From JAKFDI01 sp044508835 (GTDB lineage: Bacteria; Pseudomonadota; Gammaproteobacteria; Burkholderiales; Burkholderiaceae_C): 64,000 nt of DNA. The position numbers and the translations under genes were made by a program. Shown here piece after piece: positions 55,061 to 63,176 of the stretch. The notes under the pieces are model-generated. The model was given only the letters and a program-made list of their open reading frames with translations, made no database searches and had not been told where the DNA came from. The DNA lies in the NCBI GenBank assembly GCA_044508835.1, contig JBIQHD010000002.1, positions 237,979-301,978 on the forward strand. Reading direction: 5' to 3'. Position 1 is the stretch's first letter; every line of letters begins with the position of its first letter.

Positions 55061-57367
55061 TCACACACGCCGGCTGTCGCTCGGCACGGCGCGCGCCACC
55101 GCCCCGGTGCCGGCGGGCACCGCGGCGGGCGTGCCCGGCCCGCGGCGCAGCAGCTTGAGCGCATACACGGCCAGCAGCGCGGCGCCCGCGGCGAACACCG
55201 TGTCGCCCGGCACGCGCAGCCACACCAGCGCTTCCATCACCGGCGAGTGCACGAACTCGGCCGAGCGGGCGTACCACAGGCCTTCGCTGATGCTGGCCCA
55301 GGCCTGGTAGATGCCCGCCGGCAGCAGCGACATGAACACCATCATCGCGAGGCCGATGTTCAGCGTCCAGAACGCCGGCTTCAGCAGGCGGTCGGCATGC
55401 AGCGACCGCGCATACAGGCCGCGCAGGCAGAACAGCATCAGGCCGATGCCCAGCATGCCGTACACGCCGAACAGCGCCGCATGGCCGTGGGCCGGGGTGA
55501 GGTTCAGGCCCTGCACGAAGTACAGCGAGGCGGGCGGGTTGATGGCGAAGCCCAGCAGGCCGGCGCCCACGGTGTTCCAGAAGCCCACGGCGACGAAGAA
55601 CAGGATGGGCCACTTGTAGGCCTCGAGCCAGGGCTCGGCCTTCGAGCGCCGCCACGTCTGGTAGCCCTCCAGCCCGATCAGCGTGAGCGGCACCACTTCC
55701 AGCGCCGAGAACACGGCGCCCACGGCGATCACCGAGGTCGGCGTGCCGGTGAAGTACAGGTGGTGCAGCGTGCCGAGGATGCCGCCGAACAGGAACACGA
55801 TGGTCTCCAGCACGATGGCGCGGTTGGCGCTGCCGGTGCGCACCAGGCCCAGGCGGGCGAAGATCAGCGCGATCACGGCGGTGGCGAAGACCTCGAAGAA
55901 GCCCTCCACCCACAGGTGCACCAGCCACCAGCGCCAGTACTCGATCATCGAGTAGTGCGTCGTCTGGCCCCAGGTGAGCGAGGTGGCGTAGAAGCCGCCG
56001 ATGCAGGCCGCCGACAGGAACACCATGGCGATCAGGCCGCGCGACTCCGAGGGCTTCTTCAGCGCCGGCCACAGCGCGCGGCCGAGCAGCAGCAGCCAGA
56101 ACAGCAGGCCCACGAACAGCAGCAGCTGCCAGAAGCGGCCCATGCTGGTGAATTCCAGCCCCTGGTTGCCGAACCAGAACGCGAAGTCGAAGCCCTTGGC
56201 CTGCAGCGTGCCGAGCCAGCTCGTCACGGTGGAGCCGACGACGATGGCGATCAGCGCCCAGAACAGCACGTCCACGCCGAGCTTCTGCAGCTTCGGCTCG
56301 TGGCCCGACAGCAGCGGCGCGATGTACAGGCCCGTGGCCAGCCACGCGGTGGCGATCCAGAAGATGCCCACCTGCGTGTGCACCGTGCGGCTCACCACGT
56401 AGGGCAGCACCTGGGCCAGCGGAATGCCGAACAGGCTGTCGCCCTCCACCGCGTAGTGGGCGGTGATGATGCCCATGGCGATCTGCAGCCCGATCAGCCC
56501 GATCACGGCGAAGAAGTACTTGCGCGTGGCCTTCATCGACGGCGTGGGCCGGGTGGTGATGAGCGGGTCCTGCTTGGGCGTGGCCGGCTCCTCGTCGTGG
56601 CCCTGCGCGCTGTGGAACCACAGCATCGCGGCGATGCAGCCGAGCAGCAGCACGATGCTCACCATCGACCACACGGCGGCCGAGGTGCTCATGGTGTTGC
56701 CCACCAGCGGCTCGTGCGGCCAGTTGCTGGTGTACGACAGCCCCGTCTCGCCCGGCCGGTCGGCGGCCGCGGCCCACGACGACCAGAAGAAGAAGGCGGT
56801 GAGCGCGGCGCGGTCGGCCGCCTGCGGCAGCGCATCGGCCTGCATCGCGTACTGCTCGCGCAGCACGGCGAAGCGCTCGTCGTTGCCGAAGAGGGCGCTG
56901 TAGTGGGCGGCCGTCTCCTTGATGGCCTGCGCCCGCTCGCGCGAGACGCGGATGGTGCCCTTCGACTCGTCGTAGGTGTTCTTGCGGAACTCTTCCTTGA
57001 GCTGCGCGTCGATGGCGCCGCGCTGCGAGGCGCTCAGCTCGGCATAGGGCAGGCGGTGGCGCTGCTGCGCGATGACCTCGCGGTAGGCGACGGCCTCACG
57101 GTGCAGCCAGTCGGCCGACCAGTCCGGCGCCACGTAGCTGCCGTGGCCCCAGACGGTGCCGAGCTGCTGGCCGCCGGCCGAGAGCCAGGCCTGCTGGCCG
57201 GCCATGACCTGGCCTTCGCCGAACAGCGTGTCGCCGTCCTCGGTGACAACGGCCTTCGGAATGGGCGGCGCCTGCAGGTAGATCTCGTAGCCGAGATACC
57301 CGAGCACGCCGAATGACAGGACGAAGATGATCCCGAGCCATCTCCAGAGCTTGCGAGTGGGTTGCAT
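55061..57367 (-). CDS. norZ: Quinol-dependent nitric oxide reductase (qNor)
   Basis: A 768-residue single-subunit NO reductase that reduces 2 NO to N2O with quinol electrons in the inner membrane. An N-terminal helix and a periplasmic cytochrome-c-like domain lacking haem motifs (about 35-215) precede the 12-helix core of the haem-copper type. Metal-site histidines are seen in VHLWVEGFFEVFATAV, LHHLYFTGTP and HGHAALFGVYGMLGIGLM. The length is typical for qNor. It follows the DUF2249 gene by 63 bases. Confidence 0.95.
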   Translation of the reverse strand: MQPTRKLWRWLGIIFVLSFGVLGYLGYEIYLQAPPIPKAVVTEDGDTLFGEGQVMAGQQAWLSAGGQQLGTVWGHGSYVAPDWSADWLHREAVAYREVIAQQRHRLPYAELSASQRGAIDAQLKEEFRKNTYDESKGTIRVSRERAQAIKETAAHYSALFGNDERFAVLREQYAMQADALPQAADRAALTAFFFWSSWAAAADRPGETGLSYTSNWPHEPLVGNTMSTSAAVWSMVSIVLLLGCIAAMLWFHSAQGHDEEPATPKQDPLITTRPTPSMKATRKYFFAVIGLIGLQIAMGIITAHYAVEGDSLFGIPLAQVLPYVVSRTVHTQVGIFWIATAWLATGLYIAPLLSGHEPKLQKLGVDVLFWALIAIVVGSTVTSWLGTLQAKGFDFAFWFGNQGLEFTSMGRFWQLLLFVGLLFWLLLLGRALWPALKKPSESRGLIAMVFLSAACIGGFYATSLTWGQTTHYSMIEYWRWWLVHLWVEGFFEVFATAVIALIFARLGLVRTGSANRAIVLETIVFLFGGILGTLHHLYFTGTPTSVIAVGAVFSALEVVPLTLIGLEGYQTWRRSKAEPWLEAYKWPILFFVAVGFWNTVGAGLLGFAINPPASLYFVQGLNLTPAHGHAALFGVYGMLGIGLMLFCLRGLYARSLHADRLLKPAFWTLNIGLAMMVFMSLLPAGIYQAWASISEGLWYARSAEFVHSPVMEALVWLRVPGDTVFAAGAALLAVYALKLLRRGPGTPAAVPAGTGAVARAVPSDSRRV

Positions 57368-57430
57368 GATGGGTTGTTGTCGGAGGTGCCGGCGGGGCCG
57401 GCGGTTCTTTTCGGGAGAGGGGTTGCCGCG

Positions 57431-57700
57431 TCAGCCGCAGGAGCCGCAGCAGCTCGCGCCGCCCGAGATCTTGGAAATGCGCACGCGCCAGACCTCGGGG
57501 CCTTCCTCGAGGTAGTCCCAGCCGAAGCGGCCGGGCGCCTGCGACTGGAACTGGAAGTACAGCGGCTTCGGGTCGTGGTCGTTCACGAGCTCCATGAAGG
57601 CGCCGTCGGGCAGGTGGGCGAAGGTCGAGAAGATGCGCGGATGGCGCTCGCGCGGCGGGATGCTGCGGACGTCGACGATGGCGGCGGAGGCTTGGGTCAT
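57431..57700 (-). CDS. DUF2249-family protein with Cys-rich tail
   Basis: An 89-residue protein starting MTQASAAIVDVRSIPPRERHP; an AGGAG site supports the ATG at 57700 over one 42 bases earlier. The body (IFSTFAHLPDGAFMELVNDHDPKPLYFQFQ, FGWDYLEEGPEVWRVRI) is the DUF2249 domain, and it ends GGASCCGSCG. Such proteins accompany denitrification and NO genes, and the cysteines may bind metal; function is not established. It precedes the NO reductase gene in the same direction. Confidence 0.88.
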   Translation of the reverse strand: MTQASAAIVDVRSIPPRERHPRIFSTFAHLPDGAFMELVNDHDPKPLYFQFQSQAPGRFGWDYLEEGPEVWRVRISKISGGASCCGSCG

Positions 57701-57887
57701 GGAGGGCTCCTGTGGAAGAGAGGGCTGCGGTTGAAGGTGCATTTCGTGCGCATCAAATGCTAGGGGCGCAGCCGTCTATAAGCAATATCCAGAAAGCATC
57801 TTTATTGATCACACGCAAGACGGCCCGGCTACTGTCAGCGCCGGCGTGCGGCCGGCACTGGTTCTCACGCGGTGTGAGCGCAGGCTT
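57701..57887. promoter_or_regulatory. Control region of DUF2249-norZ with FNR-like and NsrR-like half-sites
   Basis: A low-GC patch at 57740-57830 includes TTGATCACACGCAA at 57805-57818 (8 of 10 to the FNR/Dnr box), AAGGTGCATTT at 57734-57744 and AAAGCATCTTT near 57793-57803, which resemble halves of the NsrR site (AAGATGCATTT and its complement). All are by-eye matches. Confidence 0.5.
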
Positions 57888-59345
57888 TCAATGCTCGTGG
57901 TGTTCGCGGAAGATGTTGTCATCCGCGGGGCCGGCCACTTCCAGGAAGCCCGCCAGGCCCTTGCCCACCCGCGACAGGGCGTGGTCGACCAGCACGTACC
58001 GGCCCGGGTAGTCGACCTTGAAGTCGACGATGGTCGCGCCGCCCGGGGGCACCAGCGTGGTCTGCACGTCCTGGTTGACGTGGTGGACCGAGCCCTCGGC
58101 GTAGACCTTGTCGAAGATCTCGCCGATCACGTGGAAGGACGAGACCTTGTTCGGCCCGCCCACGCCGAAGTAGATGCGCACCGTCTCGCCCACCCTGGCC
58201 TGCAGCCTGTGCTCCTTGGTGAGCGCGCCCACCGCGCCGTTGAAGACGTAGTACTCGGGCAGCTCGGCGGCGAGCTTGTCGTGGTCGAAGGCCTGGTGGC
58301 CCTTGGCGCCGTGCCGGCCGTGGGTGTAGAGGTCGCCCTGCATCACGTAGTACTCGCGGTCGACCCTGGGCAGGCCGGCCTCGGGCTCGACCAGGATCAG
58401 GCCGTACATGCCGGCCGAGATGTGCTCGGGCACCGAGGCGGTGGCGCAGTGGTAGACGTACAGGCCGGGCTTGAGCGCCTTGAACGTCACCGTCTTCTCC
58501 TTGCCCGGAGGCACCTGCAGGAAGTCGGCCGCGCCGCCCGGGCCGGTGACGGCGTGCAGGTCGATGGAGTGGATCTGTTTGCTGTTGGCGGCGTTGGCGA
58601 GCGTGAGCTCGACCGAGTCGCCCTGCTTCACGCGCAGCATCGGGCCGGGCACCTTCCTGTCGAAGGTCCAGTAGGTGAAGGTGGTGCCGTCGGCCAGCTT
58701 GCCGGCGAGCTCGACCGTCTCGATGCGGTACTTGACGAGCTGCGGCGCGCGGGCGCCGAGGGCGGGCGGCACGGCCGTCGGGTCCTGCACGATGCTCACC
58801 GCGTCGGCCGCGGCGGGCAGGGCCTGGGCTGCGGCGGCGGGGGCCGGCACGGCCTTGCCGACGCTGGCGACCTTGGCGACCGGCACGGTGACCGCGACGG
58901 CCTGGCCGGCGGCCTCGAACGTACCTTCCATGCCGATCTGGCGGTGGCCGGCGATGCTGCAGTAGTAGGTGAAGCTGCCGGGCTGGGTGACCTTGAAGCG
59001 CACCCGCGTCGGGCCGGTCTGGCCGTCGAACTTGGCCGAGGCGACCTTCAGCTCGGGAATCACGAGGTCGTGCTGGGCGCCTTCGCCGCTCGAAACCTCG
59101 ATCTCGACGGTGTCGCCCACGTTGGCGCGCAGCGTCGGATTCACCTTGCCCTGCGCGTCGAGGAAAACCATCTTCCCCTCGGCGATGCCGGTTTTCAGAA
59201 CGATTTTCTGGACCGTGGCGGCCTTTTTCACCGCCGCTCCCGCCGCCGGCGCGGCGGGAGCGGCCTGAAGGGGATTCATCGCCAGCGCGCAAAACAGGGC
59301 GGCGACAGCCAGGGGAACCGGGGCAAGAACCTTCTTGGTACTCAT
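57888..59345 (-). CDS. nirK: Copper nitrite reductase NirK with extra N-terminal cupredoxin domain
   Basis: A 485-residue periplasmic enzyme reducing nitrite to NO. After a Sec signal (cleavage near 28) comes an extra cupredoxin domain (about 45-147) with a complete type 1 copper set His92, Cys129, His134, Met139, then an Ala-rich linker and the two-domain NirK core. Core ligands: His259, Cys300, His308, Met313 (type 1) and His264, His299 and a His of VHHVNQD (type 2), with catalytic Asp262 and His405. The short loop CATASVPEHISAGM marks the class II, AniA-like group. The architecture matches the Hyphomicrobium-type three-cupredoxin enzyme. Confidence 0.95.
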   Translation of the reverse strand: MSTKKVLAPVPLAVAALFCALAMNPLQAAPAAPAAGAAVKKAATVQKIVLKTGIAEGKMVFLDAQGKVNPTLRANVGDTVEIEVSSGEGAQHDLVIPELKVASAKFDGQTGPTRVRFKVTQPGSFTYYCSIAGHRQIGMEGTFEAAGQAVAVTVPVAKVASVGKAVPAPAAAAQALPAAADAVSIVQDPTAVPPALGARAPQLVKYRIETVELAGKLADGTTFTYWTFDRKVPGPMLRVKQGDSVELTLANAANSKQIHSIDLHAVTGPGGAADFLQVPPGKEKTVTFKALKPGLYVYHCATASVPEHISAGMYGLILVEPEAGLPRVDREYYVMQGDLYTHGRHGAKGHQAFDHDKLAAELPEYYVFNGAVGALTKEHRLQARVGETVRIYFGVGGPNKVSSFHVIGEIFDKVYAEGSVHHVNQDVQTTLVPPGGATIVDFKVDYPGRYVLVDHALSRVGKGLAGFLEVAGPADDNIFREHHEH

Positions 59346-59592
59346 GATCGTCTCTAGGACAGTTGCGATGCGAGCCGTGGAGTGCTTGTCTTCCGAGGGC
59401 TCGGCGCCAGTCTAGGGCGAAGGTGCATCAAGAATACGGGTTTACCCGAAGCGGATTTGACGATTCTCAAGATGCCGGTTTTGGCACGGCTTATCGTCAG
59501 CCTGGGGAAAACGTTTTCCGCGAACGATCCGGATACCCGGCATTTACCGGAATGACAATATCCGTCGCGAAAAGATACCCGCGGCAGGAAAT
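59346..59592. promoter_or_regulatory. nirK upstream region with Dnr-like box and 14-base palindrome
   Basis: The 247-base gap holds TTGACGATTCTCAA at 59457-59470 (8 of 10 to TTGAT/C-N4-A/GTCAA), 112 bases before the nirK ATG, followed at once by AAGATGC, the NsrR half-site. A perfect palindrome GGAAAACGTTTTCC lies at 59506-59519. GC falls clearly here. Confidence 0.55.
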
Positions 59593-60657
59593 TCAACCGG
59601 CGCCGGGGCCGGCACCGTCCAGTTCCGTCCGGTTTCGGCCCGCGCTCTTGGCGCGGTACAGGGCGGCGTCGGCGCGTTCGACGAGGCTTTCGCGGGTGTC
59701 GCCCGGGCGGTAGAAGCTCGCGCCGATCGACGCCGTCACCGCGCGCTCGGGATGATCCGGGTCGTGCAGGGTCTCGATGTGCTGCCGCAGGCGGTCGCAG
59801 GTGGCGCGCGCCTCGTCGCCGTCCTGCGCCGACACGATGAGGGAGAACTCCTCGCCGCCGTAGCGCGCCAGGTAGTCGCCCTTGCGCAGCGCGCCGCCCA
59901 TGCAGGCGGCGACCTCGCGCAGCACCTCGTCGCCCGCCTGGTGCCCGCGGGTGTCGTTGACGCGCTTGAAGTGGTCGATGTCGAGCATCACCAGCAGGAT
60001 CGGCGCGGCGCCCCGCTCGCAGCGGCCGATCTCCCGGTCCAGCGTCTCGGCGAGGTGGCGCCGGTTGAACAGGCCGGTGAGGGGGTCGCGCTGCGCGGCG
60101 TCGCGGATCGTGCGCAGCGCCTCGGACAGGCGCCGGCGGACGTCGCTCATGTAGCCGATCAGCGGGCACAGCACGGCGAGCGTGGCGGTCAGCGTCAGCC
60201 ACTGCACCCCTTCGAGCCGGAGGTCGACCTGCCCCGGCCGGTTCACGGCCAGCAGCGCGACCACGGCGCCGTAGGCGGCCGCGGCGAAGGCGCCCATGAG
60301 CAGCAGCTGGCGGGTGCGCAGGTGGAGCACGCCGAAGACCACGATGACCGGGAGGAACATCAGGATCGCGCCGCGCGCCGGCCCGGCGTGGTACAGCACC
60401 ATGGCCGCGGCGCCGATGCCCACGGCCATCTGCGCCATCGTCATGCTCGGGTCGGCGAAACGCAGGTTCAGGTCCGACTTGATCAGGCCGAAGAACGCGA
60501 GGTTGGTGCAGACGAAGATGAGGCCCCACGCGGGCGGCAGCCACGCCGGCAGGTGGCCCAGCCGCCCGATCGCGTAGAGCAGCAAGGTACAGGGCGCGTA
60601 GACCGCCACGGCCAGCCACAGGCGCCGCAGCCGCAGTTCCTGCTTTCGTTGTGTCAT
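59593..60657 (-). CDS. Membrane diguanylate cyclase (GGDEF domain)
   Basis: A 354-residue protein with about six N-terminal membrane helices (residues 12-175) and a C-terminal GGDEF domain that makes cyclic di-GMP. The active site is GGEEF in LARYGGEEFSLIV, and the inhibitory I-site RKGD sits five residues before it, so product feedback is likely. DPLTGLFNRRHLAE and DIDHFKRVNDTRGHQAGDEVL are standard. No soluble sensor domain is seen; the membrane part may sense directly. Confidence 0.93.
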   Translation of the reverse strand: MTQRKQELRLRRLWLAVAVYAPCTLLLYAIGRLGHLPAWLPPAWGLIFVCTNLAFFGLIKSDLNLRFADPSMTMAQMAVGIGAAAMVLYHAGPARGAILMFLPVIVVFGVLHLRTRQLLLMGAFAAAAYGAVVALLAVNRPGQVDLRLEGVQWLTLTATLAVLCPLIGYMSDVRRRLSEALRTIRDAAQRDPLTGLFNRRHLAETLDREIGRCERGAAPILLVMLDIDHFKRVNDTRGHQAGDEVLREVAACMGGALRKGDYLARYGGEEFSLIVSAQDGDEARATCDRLRQHIETLHDPDHPERAVTASIGASFYRPGDTRESLVERADAALYRAKSAGRNRTELDGAGPGAG

Positions 60658-60730
60658 GCGCGGATCATCGGCAGCCCGGCCGGCCGCGGTGAGGGGCGGT
60701 TTGACGCGGCTGCGGGCAAGCGGCGCAAAT

Positions 60731-60762
60731 GAAAACGGACCGTGAATCGCTTCACGGTCCGT
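60731..60762 (-). terminator. Terminator after MetE-like gene
   Basis: A perfect 12-base stem (ACGGACCGTGAA at 60735-60746 with TTCACGGTCCGT at 60751-60762) and TCGC loop, followed on the minus strand by TTTTC. It lies 25 bases after the methyltransferase stop. Confidence 0.9.
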
Positions 60763-60787
60763 GCCGTGGGTTTCGGCCCCGCGGCGC

Positions 60788-61903
60788 TCAGCCCCAGACG
60801 TCCTGCGCCGTCTCCACCACCAGCCGCAGCTTGGCGCGCTGCGCCTCCACGGCGATGTTGTTGCCGTGCACCGTGCTGGAGAAGCCGCACTGCGGGCTCA
60901 GGCACAGCTGGTCGAGCGGGGCGTACTTGGCGGCCTCGTCGATGCGGCGCTTGAGCGCGTCCTTGCTCTCCATCTCGCCGAACTTGGTGGTCACGAGGCC
61001 CAGCACCACGATCTTGTCCTTGGGCAGGAAGCGCAGCGGGCGGAAGTCGCCCGAGCGCTCGTCGTCGTATTCGAGGAAGTAGGCGTCCAGGTGCATCTCC
61101 GACAGCAGCGCCTCGGCCACCGGCTCGTAGTTGCCGGCCGCGGCGTGGGTGCTCTTGAAGTTGCCGCGGCACAGGTGCATGGCCAGCGTCATGCCGGCGG
61201 GCTTGTGCGCCACCACCTTGTTGATGAAGGCGGCGTAGCGGTGCGGCAGCTCGTTCGGGTCGTCGCCGCGGCTGCGGGCGGCCTCGCGCATCTTCTCGTC
61301 GCACAGGTAGGCGAGGTTGGTGTCGTCCATCTGCACGTAGGTGCAGCCGGCGTCGGCCAGCGACTGCAGCTCGTCGCCGTAGGCCTTGGCCACGTCGTCG
61401 TAGAAGACCGGGTCGAGCTCGGGATAGGCCTCGCGGCTGATGCCGGCGCGCCCGCCGCGGAAGTGCAGCATGGTGGGCGAGGGGATCGTCACCTTGGGCG
61501 TGTGGCCGGCGCTGACCTGGCTCTTGAGGTACTGGAAGTCGGCGAGCTGGATGTTCTTCGCGTGGCGCACCTTGTCGATGACGCGGATCACCGGCGGCGC
61601 CAGCTCCTCGGTGCCGTCGGGCTTCTTCACCGTGACCGGGATGTCGGTCTTCACGCCGCCGAGCTGCTCGAGGAAGTCGATGTGGAAGTAGGTGCGGCGG
61701 AACTCGCCGTCGGTGACGGACTGCAGGCCCACGTCCTCCTGGAACTTCACGATCTCGGTGATGGCCTTGTCCTCGACCGCGCGCAGCTGCTCGGCCGTGA
61801 TCTCGCCCCTGGCGCGCTGCTCGCGGGCGTCGAGCAGGTACTTCGGCCGCAGGAAGCTGCCGACGTGGTCGGCGCGGAACGGGGGGGTGGTGCGGGCGCT
61901 CAT
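60788..61903 (-). CDS. Short MetE-like (YxjG/H-type) cobalamin-independent methyltransferase
   Basis: A 371-residue protein of the UROD/MetE-like C-terminal family, about half the length of true MetE. It starts FRADHVGSFLRPKYLL and keeps the zinc site: His and Cys in AMHLCRGN near residues 240-246, an acidic residue in FLEYDDERSGDF and Cys in LSPQCGFSS near 338. Family members transfer methyl groups to a thiol such as homocysteine from donors not always folate. It is divergent from a VanA-like demethylase, hinting at a link to methyl-group metabolism. Confidence 0.88.
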   Translation of the reverse strand: MSARTTPPFRADHVGSFLRPKYLLDAREQRARGEITAEQLRAVEDKAITEIVKFQEDVGLQSVTDGEFRRTYFHIDFLEQLGGVKTDIPVTVKKPDGTEELAPPVIRVIDKVRHAKNIQLADFQYLKSQVSAGHTPKVTIPSPTMLHFRGGRAGISREAYPELDPVFYDDVAKAYGDELQSLADAGCTYVQMDDTNLAYLCDEKMREAARSRGDDPNELPHRYAAFINKVVAHKPAGMTLAMHLCRGNFKSTHAAAGNYEPVAEALLSEMHLDAYFLEYDDERSGDFRPLRFLPKDKIVVLGLVTTKFGEMESKDALKRRIDEAAKYAPLDQLCLSPQCGFSSTVHGNNIAVEAQRAKLRLVVETAQDVWG

Positions 61904-62084
61904 GCGGGTCTCCTCGATCGGGTGGGTGCGGTGGATGCGGGATCAGCGGGCGATGATAGGCCCGGCATGAAGGCGAAGAATGAATACATTGATTGCATCA
62001 AACAGCGGGTAAACCCTGTGATATGGCTCAATGATGGGCCGAATAATCGCGCTGTTGTATACAGAACGTATTCAGGAGTCGCCC
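61904..62084. promoter_or_regulatory. Divergent control region with GntR-like operator
   Basis: The 181-base gap has a low-GC part (61975-62075). At 62055-62066 is TTGTATACAGAA, with the palindrome TGTATACA at 62056-62063, a form used by FadR/VanR-type GntR repressors. AATGAATACATT at 61979-61990 is a weaker related site. AGGAG before 62085 serves the oxygenase gene. Confidence 0.5.
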
Positions 62085-63176
62085 ATGAGCACCTTCCCCT
62101 TGAACGCCTGGTATGCCGCCGCCTATGACGTGGAGGTCAAGGCCGCGCTGCTCGCCCGCACGGTGTGCAACCAGAAGCTGGTGATGTTCCGCCGCAAGGA
62201 CGGCTCGGTCGCCGCGCTGGAGGACGCCTGCTGGCACCGCCTGCTGCCGCTGTCCATGGGCCGGCTGCACGACGACCAGATCACCTGCGGCTACCACGGC
62301 CTGGTGTTCAACGGCGAGGGCCGCTGCACCCACATGCCTTCGCAGGAGACGATCAACCCCTCGGCCTGCGTGCGCGCGTTCCCGGTGGTGCAGAAGCACC
62401 GCTTCGTCTGGGTGTGGCCCGGCGACCCGGCGCTGGCGGACCCGGCGCTGGTGCCCGACCTGCACTGGAACGACCATCCCGAGTGGGCCGGCGACGGCAA
62501 GCTCATCACGGTGAAGTGCGACTACCGCCTGGTGCTCGACAACCTGATGGACCTCACGCACGAGACCTTCGTGCACGGCTCGTCCATCGGCCAGCAGGCC
62601 GTGGCCGAGGCGCCGTTCGTGGCGACGCACGGCGACCGTACCGCCACCGTCACCCGCTGGATGGAGAACATCGACGCGCCGCCGTTCTGGGCCGGGCAGC
62701 TCAAGCACGCCACCGGCTACCAAGGCAAGGTGGACCGCTGGCAGATCATCCGCTTCGAGGCGCCGTGCACCATCGCCATCGACGTGGGCGTGGCGCCCAC
62801 CGGCACGGGCGCGCCACCCCGCGGCGACAACCCTGGCGATCGCTCCAAGGGCGTGAACGGCTTCGTGCTCAACACCATCACGCCCGAGACCGACCGGACC
62901 TGCCACTACTTCTGGGCCTTCGCGCGCAACTACTGCCTCGGCGAGCAGCGCCTGACGCACGAGCTGCGCGAGGGCGTGTCGGGCATCTTCCGCGAGGACG
63001 AGTTCATCCTCGAGGCGCAGCAGCAGGCCATCGACGAGCACCCCGGCTACAGCTTCTACAACCTGAACATCGACGCCGGCGCCATGTGGGCGCGCAAGCT
63101 GATCGACAAGATGGTGCAGGCCGAGGGGCCGGGGCCGGCGGGCAAGAAGGTCATCCCGATGCGCGCCGCCGCATGA
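62085..63176 (+). CDS. vanA: Rieske oxygenase, VanA-like O-demethylase
   Basis: A 363-residue oxygenase component. The Rieske cluster ligands are Cys49-x-His51 and Cys68-x2-His71, and the mononuclear iron site has His159 and His164 in NLMDLTHETFVHGSS. Length and sequence (STFPLNAWYAAAYDVEV at the start) fit vanillate demethylase and relatives such as dicamba demethylase. These remove a methyl group from an aromatic methoxy ring as formaldehyde. The start at 62085 has AGGAG upstream; an earlier ATG at 62031 would read through the operator. No reductase (VanB) gene is seen before the window ends. Confidence 0.88.
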   Translation: MSTFPLNAWYAAAYDVEVKAALLARTVCNQKLVMFRRKDGSVAALEDACWHRLLPLSMGRLHDDQITCGYHGLVFNGEGRCTHMPSQETINPSACVRAFPVVQKHRFVWVWPGDPALADPALVPDLHWNDHPEWAGDGKLITVKCDYRLVLDNLMDLTHETFVHGSSIGQQAVAEAPFVATHGDRTATVTRWMENIDAPPFWAGQLKHATGYQGKVDRWQIIRFEAPCTIAIDVGVAPTGTGAPPRGDNPGDRSKGVNGFVLNTITPETDRTCHYFWAFARNYCLGEQRLTHELREGVSGIFREDEFILEAQQQAIDEHPGYSFYNLNIDAGAMWARKLIDKMVQAEGPGPAGKKVIPMRAAA

